From: Grimontia marina
GTDB taxonomy: Bacteria; Pseudomonadota; Gammaproteobacteria; Enterobacterales; Vibrionaceae
DNA: 64,000 bases
NCBI RefSeq assembly: GCF_900060185.1
Contig: NZ_FIZY01000007.1
Location: 62,001 to 126,000 of the forward strand
Reading direction: 5' to 3'
In this document: piece by piece, positions 9,820-17,193 of the stretch
Position numbering within the stretch: the first letter of the stretch is position 1
Layout of the letters: each line of letters opens with the position of its first letter
Notes under the pieces: generated by a model
The model's database searches: none
What the model was told of the DNA's origin: nothing
Seen by the model: only the letters and a program-made list of their open reading frames with translations
Translations under genes and position numbers: made by a program

Positions 9820-10026
9820 ATGGCTAGGGATAGGGTTGGTGTAAAAAAAATAGAGCTACCCAGAGCGGATGTAGACGACTTAATCATTGAACTGAGTGCG
9901 TTACTGGATTTGATGTTAGTGGAAGGGACGGAGCTTTCAGATGACACGAAGATATGGGTTCGACAGACCATATTGAAGTTAGTGGCTTTGCTGAAGGTGA
10001 ATGAAGATCCGAACATCAAAGAGTAA
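9820..10026 (+). CDS. Small helical protein, paralogue of the one at 10554
   Basis: A 68-residue, charged, probably all-helical protein of unknown function. It starts at ATG with AAGG five to six bases upstream in GAACGAAGGTC. Its middle (LSALLDLMLVEG...WVRQTILKLV) aligns with the protein encoded at 10554-10757 (ISALYDLLVVRK...WMRVTLLKFL). The two therefore form a small family, supporting that both are or were real genes. It ends just before the second copy of the phage gene end, so a phage or phage-satellite origin is likely. No function is assigned. Confidence 0.55.
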   Translation: MARDRVGVKKIELPRADVDDLIIELSALLDLMLVEGTELSDDTKIWVRQTILKLVALLKVNEDPNIKE

Positions 10027-10035
10027 CTCATGGGC

Positions 10036-10138
10036 CAGCGTTAGGCGAGTAAGAACGAACGCGGTGTACAATTAAACGACAAATTGCGGTACTTGAATGA
10101 GGCGGTGAGTTGGTAGCGTCGCAAATCCCGTTTCTAAA
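10036..10138 (+). repeat. Direct repeat copy 2: orphan 3' end of a related polyvalent gene
   Basis: It matches 6257-6359. In frame it would read ASKNERGVQLNDKLRYLNEA, against GIQVND in the intact gene at the same place. An extra G then moves the stop. The silent and conservative differences suggest a relic of a related but different phage gene rather than a fresh duplication. Confidence 0.8.
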
Positions 10139-10216
10139 TAATGAGAAGGACGCGCGCCGTACCTTTTGATCTAATGAATTTCGCCAAAAACCAAATTCCA
10201 CCAAGAGGAATTACCG

Positions 10217-10578
10217 ATGCACGATATTCAGATACTACAAGAGACGCTAACCAATCAGTGTCCCACTATTAATAAAAAAACGACTTCAATTTCTGCTACT
10301 TGCGACTGAGTTTGTACTCGATGGCCGTGCAGTGACTTTGTATGAACAAGCCTTTGAATATAAGCAATATAATTCACCAACATCCCATCAGCGCTTTCTC
10401 GATAAGCTTCAAGATATTCTCCCACAAGGCGCTACGCCCATTGTGATATCTGATGCGGGATTCCGGAACACCTGGTTTCGCTTTAATTTTATTTTTATCT
10501 GCTCAATCACGGACTAAGACGAAGCAAGGCTTGAAAAATAAAGGGCCAAGTTATTGGCTAGCTACGAAATTGACAATG
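10217..10578 (+). pseudogene. Decayed IS10-like (IS4 family) transposase
   Basis: The start MHDIQILQETLTNQCP resembles the IS10 transposase N-terminus. A frameshift in an A-run near 10275-10280 is needed to continue as KKRLQFLLLATEF. A large internal deletion then joins directly to DGRAVTLYEQAFEY and ILPQGATPIVISDAGFRNTW, the segment carrying the second conserved block of IS10-type transposases. After another gap, RTKTKQ...YWLATKL matches the region before the DDE glutamate. At least one frameshift and two deletions make it non-functional. No terminal inverted repeats were recognised. Recognition is from memory of the IS10 protein. Confidence 0.75.
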
Positions 10579-10757
10579 CGATCAAAGACCAGCAAAAGGT
10601 TTATACCGAAGAAATCAGCGCTCTTTATGATTTACTGGTAGTTCGGAAAGATGTGTCGGAAGAGACCTTAGCTTGGATGCGAGTCACATTACTCAAGTTT
10701 CTAAGTGACTACATGAGACTGAGAAAGAAAGAGGAAGTAGAGGTCAAGGATTGTTGA
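10554..10757 (+). CDS. Small helical protein, paralogue of the one at 9820
   Basis: A 67-residue frame beginning at TTG (AAAGGGCC upstream) and overlapping the end of the transposase relic in another frame. The segment EEISALYDLLVVRKDVSEET aligns with the small protein at 9820-10026, and both share W-x-R-x-T-[IL]-LK near the C-terminus. The N-terminus may be damaged or supplied by IS sequence, since homology begins only near residue 19. It is followed by a terminator. Function unknown; phage-derived by context. Confidence 0.45.
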   Translation: MASYEIDNAIKDQQKVYTEEISALYDLLVVRKDVSEETLAWMRVTLLKFLSDYMRLRKKEEVEVKDC

Positions 10758-10786
10758 TGAACACAAGATACTTCTGTAGTACTCGT

Positions 10787-10819
10787 GCCTGTAATTACTA
10801 TGTTGCGGGCTTTTTTTTT
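10787..10819 (+). terminator. Intrinsic terminator
   Basis: GCCTGTAA pairs with TTGCGGGC (two G-U pairs) and is followed by nine T. It closes the small gene ending at 10757 and separates the accessory DNA from the phosphatase gene. Confidence 0.6.
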
Positions 10820-10939
10820 GTTTTTGACTGTAAAAGTATCTTTGAAATCCCTCCAAAACTATTTGTAAGTATCTTATTTATAATGGAATAATTTTGTTAT
10901 ATTCTAAGGTCTAGAGTAAAGTTTATTGTTTCTATCCCA

Positions 10940-11410
10940 ATGAAAAATAAAAGAAAAACATCAATTCTCGTTGTCTGTATGGGCAATATTTGTCGTTCGC
11001 CTACCGGGGAAGCAATACTTCGTGCCAAAGCCAAAGCACGTGGTTTGGATGTCGAGATTGACTCTGCAGGCACCATTGGGTATCACGCGGGTTCTAAGCC
11101 TGATGAAAGGGCAAGGAAAGCCGGTGAAGCAAGAGGCTACGACTTTTCAGGGATTTACTCGCGTCCGGTTGAAGATGAAGACTTTGAAAAGTTCGATATG
11201 ATCTTGGCGTCTGATAAAGCCAACCTAGCGGATCTTCTCGATCGTTGCCCTGACCACCTGCGAGCAAGAGTTTCCCTCTTTTTGAGCCATGGCAATGCTT
11301 CTTTGGCTGAGATTCCTGACCCTTACTACGGTGGGTCGCGAGGTTTTGAATTGGTATTGGATTTGATTGAGGAAGCCAGCGATAGTGTGCTGGATAAAGT
11401 GACAGCTTGA
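10940..11410 (+). CDS. Low-molecular-weight protein-tyrosine phosphatase
   Basis: A 156-residue cytoplasmic phosphatase hydrolysing phosphotyrosine through a cysteinyl-phosphate intermediate. The active-site loop CMGNICRS (C13, R19; C-X5-R-S) is at the N-terminus, and the general-acid DPYYGG has D127, both intact. Length is normal for the family. Relatives such as Wzb and Etp act with a tyrosine kinase in polysaccharide export, but no kinase or export gene is adjacent here, so the substrate is unknown. It lies alone between the phage-remnant region and a CysB-type regulator and has its own terminator. The ATG at 10940 lacks a strong ribosome-binding site, but the catalytic loop leaves no better start. 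Confidence 0.92.
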   Translation: MKNKRKTSILVVCMGNICRSPTGEAILRAKAKARGLDVEIDSAGTIGYHAGSKPDERARKAGEARGYDFSGIYSRPVEDEDFEKFDMILASDKANLADLLDRCPDHLRARVSLFLSHGNASLAEIPDPYYGGSRGFELVLDLIEEASDSVLDKVTA

Positions 11411-11434
11411 TAACATTCAGCAACCCAACACAGA

Positions 11435-11465
11435 GAGCCCGCTTTGAGCGGGCTCAATTGTTTAT
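11435..11465 (+). terminator. Intrinsic terminator of the phosphatase gene
   Basis: GAGCCCGCT/AGCGGGCTC forms a 9-bp stem with a 3-base loop (11435-11455), followed by an AT-rich tail AATTGTTTAT. Confidence 0.8.
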
Positions 11466-11589
11466 ATACAGAACAATGTTTGGCAATTTTGTCATACATC
11501 AAGCAATTTGGCGCCTTTAAGCTTGTTTAAAATTGATCGCTCTTATAAATTTAAGATCTATAGCAGAGTGCTTATTGTGGAGTAAGGGA

Positions 11590-12564
11590 TTGAAACTTCA
11601 GCAGCTTAAATATCTAAAAGCGATAAAGGACAACAATTTAAATGTGTCCGCAGCCTCCCAATCGCTTTTTACGACCCAACCAGGTGTAAGTAAACAGGTT
11701 GGATTGCTGGAAAAAGAACTGGGTGTGAGGATTTTTGAACGCCGTGGTAAGAACCTCAGTGGCATAACTCCAATCGGTGAGCGAATCCTTGAACAGGTTG
11801 AACGCATGCTGGCGCTGGAGCAAAAAATCAAAGCACTGGCAAACGAGCATCTGGATCCAAGTGTGGGTACGTTGAATATCTACACCACTCATACGATTGC
11901 ACGTTATCTGCTGCCAAATAGTGTGTCTTACTTCACCAAAAAGTATCCCAATATCAATTTTCACCTACATCCAACGCTGCCTCTGCAAACGAAGGGCGTG
12001 ATCAGCAAAGGGCATTCGGATTTTTCGATCGTAGCTCATGATATCGGTGCAGATAACGATTTGATCCAATTGCCTGCTTATCTCTGGACTATGGGGCTGG
12101 TGGTGCCTGAGGAGCACCCGCTGGCAGAAGTACGAAAACCAACACTTAAGCAACTGTCTGAGTATCCGATATTAAGTTACGAGCCGGGTTCAACGGGTCG
12201 TCAGGTCCAGGATGAAGTTTTCAGCCGCGCAAGTATCAACCCGAACTATTTTATGACGGTGATGGATGCAGACGTGATCAAGCGTTACGTCCAACTCGGT
12301 TTTGGTATTGGTATTATCTCAACGTTGGCGGCTCGCGACATCGAAAACACGGGTCTGACATACATCAATCTCGACCATTTGTTTGAGCCATGTAACGCAT
12401 GGATATGTTTCTCGAAAGATATCTTGCTGCAGAACTACATGTATGACTTCCTGATGTCTTTTTCGCCACACTTGACCAAAACATTAATGGAAAGTGTGCT
12501 GATGCAGAACAGCAGTGAAAAAGTCGACAAGCTATTTGAAGGCCTTGAGCTGCCCGTGTACTAA
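11590..12564 (+). CDS. CysB-family LysR-type regulator (second CysB-like paralogue)
   Basis: A LysR-type DNA-binding regulator of 324 residues when started at TTG 11590, exactly the length of CysB, with GGAGTAAGGG just upstream. The longer frame to 11533 would add an N-terminus that the family lacks. Residues 1-60 are the winged helix-turn-helix (KLQQLKYLKAIKDNN, TTQPGVSKQV), and the rest is the periplasmic-binding-like effector domain (TTHTIARYLLP, VMDADVIKRYVQLG). It is clearly diverged from the true CysB at 21904. Cbl of enterics is an analogous second copy in sulfur control. Its neighbours here are an arginine decarboxylase and antiporter rather than sulfur genes, so its regulon is open. 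Confidence 0.88.
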   Translation: MKLQQLKYLKAIKDNNLNVSAASQSLFTTQPGVSKQVGLLEKELGVRIFERRGKNLSGITPIGERILEQVERMLALEQKIKALANEHLDPSVGTLNIYTTHTIARYLLPNSVSYFTKKYPNINFHLHPTLPLQTKGVISKGHSDFSIVAHDIGADNDLIQLPAYLWTMGLVVPEEHPLAEVRKPTLKQLSEYPILSYEPGSTGRQVQDEVFSRASINPNYFMTVMDADVIKRYVQLGFGIGIISTLAARDIENTGLTYINLDHLFEPCNAWICFSKDILLQNYMYDFLMSFSPHLTKTLMESVLMQNSSEKVDKLFEGLELPVY

Positions 12565-12580
12565 CAGATAAAGTGATGTA

Positions 12581-12607
12581 AAAAACGCCAGTGTTGCTGG
12601 CGTTTTT
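12581..12607 (+). terminator. Intrinsic terminator (works on both strands)
   Basis: AAAAACGCCAG and CTGGCGTTTTT form a stem with a 5-base loop. A-run and T-run flanks let it serve the CysB-like gene and also the minus-strand gene ending at 12612. Confidence 0.85.
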
Positions 12608-12611
12608 GTGT

Positions 12612-13001
12612 TCAGCTGCGGGAGGGCTCCCCATCCGCAACTGCCGGTGTTCGTATGGTTCGGCCTTGGTTGTTGTTGAGTTCGGGATGATCCACTAGGA
12701 GGTGTTTGCGGATAGCCGGCGCTTCAGGTTCATTTTCCGGATGGTTCTGATGGAAGATGGGGGTTTTCGGTCGATAGACATGATGCGGCCTACCCTCTTC
12801 TAACACTGTTTCGGGAATGCGTTTGCCAATGATAATTTCAATGGCTGTCATGGCATCACTCGTCGGAACAGACTCGGTTTCAGACTCTTCAATCACGACT
12901 TCCTCGACAGCATGTAGAGCTGATGGAGAGAGCGTAATAGCCGCCCCCATCAACAACAAAATCGCCAGTTTCTTCATTGCTTGGGCTTCAATATCTGACA
13001 T
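12612..13001 (-). CDS. Small exported protein of unknown function, coupled to the antiporter gene
   Basis: The 129-residue product starts at ATG 13001, which has a strong AGGAGG four bases upstream. The internal ATG at 12977 has none. Residues ~9-31 form a signal peptide (MKKLAILLLMGAAITLSP, then SALHA). The mature part is acidic, then proline- and histidine-rich, with no cysteines and no recognised domain. It lies 8 bases after the antiporter gene, so the two are surely co-transcribed. A periplasmic partner for the decarboxylase/antiporter system is an inference from context only. Confidence 0.7.
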   Translation of the reverse strand: MSDIEAQAMKKLAILLLMGAAITLSPSALHAVEEVVIEESETESVPTSDAMTAIEIIIGKRIPETVLEEGRPHHVYRPKTPIFHQNHPENEPEAPAIRKHLLVDHPELNNNQGRTIRTPAVADGEPSRS

Positions 13002-13009
13002 ATCGCCTC

Positions 13010-14329
13010 CTACGCGGGTGTGCCATCGTTTCTGTCACGGGCAGCAACGAATCCATAGAAGATGTAGCCGAACATGGTGAGAATCGAACCCCAGAACACC
13101 GCCGATTGACCACAGGCATACACCCCATAGATACTGTAAATCACTGCGAAAGTACCGATGACAGCGGCGGTTTTATACTCTTTCTGACTAACATTTTGTT
13201 TACGGAGAATCACTTCAAGGCCAGTCAGTGACAGGATGTATGGCACCATATTGATAAATACCGCGAGATTAAGTAGTACGTTGAACTGATTGACCAGATT
13301 TGGCGAAATTGTCATCACAGCTAACAGCAATTCGAGCCCCAACATGATCAGCATGCCTTTGATTGGCGCATTATCCTTATTGACTTCGCCAAACACCTTT
13401 GGAAACAGCCGAATATCAGCAGCGGCCTTAGAAACCTGAGCGTTGGTGAACTGCCAACCAAGTAAGGAGCCGATACAGGCTATGACTGCCAGTGCAGTGA
13501 TGACACTGCCGACGGTTTCATCAAACATGTAGGTATAAACCAGACCAAATGGCGCATCGGATTTGGCCAGCTCTGCATTCGGTATAATCCCCTGAATCAC
13601 TGAAGTGGAAGTAATGTACACAATCGCTGTGAAGCTGGTGGCGAGCATACAAGCCAAGGGCACGTTCTTTTCGGGATTTTCCACAGCCCCCGAGTTAGCC
13701 CCTGCAGATTCAATCCCTAGAAAAGCCCAGAGCGTTAGAGCAATACCTGAAGACACTGCGGTGATGGTGGTGTCTTGGTGTGGATTCCAAGCTTCGGCAA
13801 AAACCTCAGGCTTGAACCAGAACCAGCCGACGACCGACAGCCCCACGACAGGAATGATAATTCCCCAGACAGTGATTGCAGATATTTGTCCGGTGATTTT
13901 GGGTCCCCAGAAATTGGCAACCATAGTGACAACCAAAATGGCGACCACGGCGGCAAAAGTGTGAATAGGGGTGGTTTTAATCCAAGGGAAGAAGGGCACT
14001 AGATAACCAGCAGCAGATACTGCAATCGCTACTGCACTGATCACCAGGCAGACATAATATGTGTATGAGGCAATGAAGAACGATGATTTTCCGTGTGCTT
14101 CATTGGCATAGGCGGACATTCCGCCATCTTTGTTGCAGTACATACCACATTTGGCAAATGCATAGGCAATACACATTGCTCCTAGCGCCGTCACCACCCA
14201 GGAGAGCAACGATATTGCCCCTGTTTGAGCGAGACTGGCCGGCAGCATTATGATGCCCGAGCCCATCATGTTTACAGTCACTATGGTGGTTAACCCCACC
14301 AGTCCCATTTTATTTTGTTCTGACGCCAT
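13010..14329 (-). CDS. APC-family basic amino acid/polyamine antiporter, PotE-type
   Basis: An inner-membrane antiporter of ~439 residues and about 12 membrane segments. The start at ATG 14329 has GGAGA upstream; the in-frame ATG at 14347 lies ahead of this site. The N-terminal TIVTVNMMGSGIIMLPASLA, the TGQISAITVWGIIIPVVGL segment and TLWAFLGIESA closely follow PotE, the putrescine/ornithine antiporter. They are less like AdiC, the arginine/agmatine antiporter. It is divergent from an arginine decarboxylase gene, so arginine/agmatine exchange is the probable job despite the PotE-like sequence. It is followed in its operon by a small exported protein. Confidence 0.88.
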   Translation of the reverse strand: MASEQNKMGLVGLTTIVTVNMMGSGIIMLPASLAQTGAISLLSWVVTALGAMCIAYAFAKCGMYCNKDGGMSAYANEAHGKSSFFIASYTYYVCLVISAVAIAVSAAGYLVPFFPWIKTTPIHTFAAVVAILVVTMVANFWGPKITGQISAITVWGIIIPVVGLSVVGWFWFKPEVFAEAWNPHQDTTITAVSSGIALTLWAFLGIESAGANSGAVENPEKNVPLACMLATSFTAIVYITSTSVIQGIIPNAELAKSDAPFGLVYTYMFDETVGSVITALAVIACIGSLLGWQFTNAQVSKAAADIRLFPKVFGEVNKDNAPIKGMLIMLGLELLLAVMTISPNLVNQFNVLLNLAVFINMVPYILSLTGLEVILRKQNVSQKEYKTAAVIGTFAVIYSIYGVYACGQSAVFWGSILTMFGYIFYGFVAARDRNDGTPA

Positions 14330-14713
14330 ACTGATTCTCCACTGCATTATTTGGGCATGAAATGCAGGTATTCAGCCTTGCTGCTTACACATTGGATTGA
14401 CGATCTTCCGTCGATGCATCGAAACAAGTGAAAAGGCTTTGCCTGTCGAATTGAAAGTAGAAGCGGAGTAGAGAGTAGTTTGGTTCTTTTACAAGACAAT
14501 CGCGCAGTTAGGTTAAATGAAACTAATTACACAACTGGCTGTAAGCCAACAAATTTAGGGGATTGACATTGCTCCTATTCGGCATTGCATCAGGTTTTAT
14601 ACATCTTTTTCATTCAATTTGTCTTTTTTGCGACTTTGTCTAATCGCGGGCTCTTCTATGGTGAATGGGATTCAAACAAAACACTTCTCCTCATTCAGTG
14701 TCGGAGCTTGGCT
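14330..14713. promoter_or_regulatory. Divergent control region between antiporter and adiA
   Basis: About 380 bases separate the two divergent starts and must carry both promoters. A long frame running into adiA from 14585 is not used (see adiA). No clear operator or sigma-factor consensus was identified by eye. Confidence 0.5.
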
Positions 14714-17008
14714 ATGAAAACCTACGGAAAGAAATTTAATGTTCTGATCTTGGAAGAAGCCCATAAAGAAGGTGTAGTGGGTAATGCAATTGAGAGGCTG
14801 ATTGCAGAACTGGAAAGCAGCGGTTCGCGAGTGATGGTGGCGACAAGCTTTGACGATTGTTACTCGGTGATTTTTTCAAATACCGCGCTTGATTGTCTGA
14901 TGCTGACATCCGCCATGAGCGGCTCCCAGAGCGAAGAAAATGAGCGCTTCTATGTGTTGATAGAAAAGCTGAATCGCCGTCAGCAAAATGTACCTGTATT
15001 TCTGCTGGCTGAACGCAAGAAAATTACGCTTCACGTCACCCGTGAGATGATGGAAAAAGTCGATGAATTCGCCTGGATTCTGGAAGATACGCCAGATTTC
15101 ATTGCAGGCCGTGCCATAGCAGCCATGAACCGCTACCGTAAACAGTTACTACCTCCACTGATGTCCGCACTGATGAGGTATGACGACATTCACGAGTATT
15201 CTTGGGCAGCACCGGGTCACCAGGGTGGCGTGGGCTTTACGAAGACCCCTGCAGGGCAACGCTTTTATAATTACTACGGAGAGGGACTGTTCCGCACCGA
15301 TATGGGGATTGAGCGTGGTAGCTTAGGCTCACTACTCGACCACACAGGCTACTTTGGTGATAGTGAGCGTTATGCTGCCAAGGTGTTTGGCGCTGATCAA
15401 TCCTACTCGCTGGTGACGGGCACATCAGGCTCTAATCGCACCATCATGTCGGCTTGTATGAACGAGAATGATCTGGTGATTTGTGACCGCAACTGTCACA
15501 AGTCGATCGAGCAGGGACTGATGCTCTCAGGTGCTCGTCCTATCTATCTGCTTCCAACACGAAATCGCTACGGCATTATTGGTCCTATCTATCCTGACCA
15601 GCTTTCAAAGCAGGTGCTTGACCAGCGTGCAAAAGATTACTCGCTGACCAAAGATTACGCCGACCAACGTGCTGTTTATGCTGTGCTGACAAACTGTACC
15701 TATGACGGTCTTTGCTACAACGCTGAAAGGGCGCAGGACATTCTGGCTGACAGCAGCGACCGTATTCATTTCGATGAAGCTTGGTACGGTTACGCACGCT
15801 TTAACCCAATCTACGAAAAACACTACGCGATGCGCGGCGAGCCAACCGAAGATCCTGACGCGCCAACCGTGTTTGCGACTCACTCTACCCATAAATTGCT
15901 GAATGCCTTATCCCAAGCGTCTTGGCTGCATGTGAGAAATGGTAAAGGTGCCATCAGCTTTGAGCGCTTCAATCAAGCGTACATGATGCACGCGACCACC
16001 TCTCCGCTGTATGCGATTTGTGCATCGAACGATATTGCCGTATCGCAGATGGCCGGTAACCGAGGCCATTCGTTGACGCTGGAAGTGATTCGCGAAGCGG
16101 TGGATTTCCGTCAGGCAATGGGGCGGTTGAATCGAGAGTACACAGAAAATGGTGATTGGTTCTTCACGCCGTGGAATGCGGACACTGTCAAAGACCCACA
16201 AACTGGGGAGAGTTACGCCTTCGAAGATGCGCCTGCAGACTTGTTATGCGAGAGTCAGGATGCCTGGGTGATGCACCCTGGTGATACCTGGCACGGCTTC
16301 GAAGACATGCCTGCAGACTGGTGTATGCTCGATCCAATCAAGGTCAGTATTCTCGCGCCGGGTATGGGAGATGATGGCAAATTGCTTGATAAAGGTGTAC
16401 CAGCCGCACTGGTCACACTCTACCTGGGACGCTTCGGTATAGTGCCAACCCGTACCACGGATTTTCAGGTGATGTTCCTCTTCTCAATGGGTATCACCAA
16501 AGGTAAGTGGGCGACACTGGTCAATACGCTAATGGGCTTCAAACGTCATTACGACAACAACACACCGCTGGTGGATTCGCTGCCTGATTTGGCGTCAGAT
16601 TTTCCAGATGTCTATGGCGATATGGGGCTTAAGGATTTGGGTGACAAAATTTTCAGTTACCTGAAACAGCACAATCCGGGGGAAGTGTTGAATGCTGCTT
16701 ATGAAACGCTGCCAGAAGCTGTGATGACACCACGCGCCGCTTATCAGGCTATCGTCGCTGATAACGTGGAAATGGTGCCTTCGCATCAACTCGTTGGGCG
16801 TGTTGCTGCTAATGCGGTTATCCCATATCCACCGGGCATTCCGATGTTAATGTCCGGAGAGAGCTTCGGTGACGAGAACAGTCCGCAAATCAAATATCTC
16901 AAGAGCCTTGAAGTGTGGGATGAAGAATTCCCTGGCTTTGAAAAAGAAACCGAAGGGACAGAGATGCATGATGGCATTTACCATGTAATGTGTGTAAAGC
17001 ATGTTTAG
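14714..17008 (+). CDS. adiA: Biodegradative arginine decarboxylase
   Basis: A PLP enzyme converting arginine to agmatine and CO2 with uptake of a proton, the basis of arginine-dependent acid resistance. The start at ATG 14714 has CGGAG seven bases upstream and gives 764 residues, close to E. coli AdiA (756). Extending to 14585 would add an unrelated hydrophobic tail. The N-terminal wing domain (~1-135), the PLP fold with EYSWAAPGHQGGVGFTKTP, and the Schiff-base lysine K394 in ATHSTHKLLNALSQAS are all present. Almost the whole length matches AdiA better than LdcC/CadA or SpeC. The antiporter is encoded divergently. Induction by acid or anaerobiosis is known for the family, but no regulator site was seen. 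Confidence 0.95.
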   Translation: MKTYGKKFNVLILEEAHKEGVVGNAIERLIAELESSGSRVMVATSFDDCYSVIFSNTALDCLMLTSAMSGSQSEENERFYVLIEKLNRRQQNVPVFLLAERKKITLHVTREMMEKVDEFAWILEDTPDFIAGRAIAAMNRYRKQLLPPLMSALMRYDDIHEYSWAAPGHQGGVGFTKTPAGQRFYNYYGEGLFRTDMGIERGSLGSLLDHTGYFGDSERYAAKVFGADQSYSLVTGTSGSNRTIMSACMNENDLVICDRNCHKSIEQGLMLSGARPIYLLPTRNRYGIIGPIYPDQLSKQVLDQRAKDYSLTKDYADQRAVYAVLTNCTYDGLCYNAERAQDILADSSDRIHFDEAWYGYARFNPIYEKHYAMRGEPTEDPDAPTVFATHSTHKLLNALSQASWLHVRNGKGAISFERFNQAYMMHATTSPLYAICASNDIAVSQMAGNRGHSLTLEVIREAVDFRQAMGRLNREYTENGDWFFTPWNADTVKDPQTGESYAFEDAPADLLCESQDAWVMHPGDTWHGFEDMPADWCMLDPIKVSILAPGMGDDGKLLDKGVPAALVTLYLGRFGIVPTRTTDFQVMFLFSMGITKGKWATLVNTLMGFKRHYDNNTPLVDSLPDLASDFPDVYGDMGLKDLGDKIFSYLKQHNPGEVLNAAYETLPEAVMTPRAAYQAIVADNVEMVPSHQLVGRVAANAVIPYPPGIPMLMSGESFGDENSPQIKYLKSLEVWDEEFPGFEKETEGTEMHDGIYHVMCVKHV

Positions 17009-17152
17009 GTTTTAAGGATGAATAAGGCCTATTAGTCCAGACTGTTGCATTAATTAGCGTTATAGGTACTCGAATATCACGAGAGCAGTACGGATACCCC
17101 GAACCTACTACAGACCTGTGACCTTGATGTGCTGGAAGCATCCAATGACAGA

Positions 17153-17182
17153 AAACCCGGCGCAAAGGCCGGGTTTAGATTT
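17153..17182. terminator. Bidirectional intrinsic terminator
   Basis: AAACCCGGC/GCCGGGTTT is a 9-bp stem with a 6-base loop, between the convergent adiA and binding-protein genes. Both flanks provide T-rich ends on their own strand. Confidence 0.8.
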
Positions 17183-17193
17183 GTTCATTCCTA

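Noticed and set aside
14585-14713. N-terminal extension of AdiA with a hydrophobic segment
   Set aside because: The extension has no counterpart in the family, and ATG 14714 has a proper ribosome site and gives the expected length.
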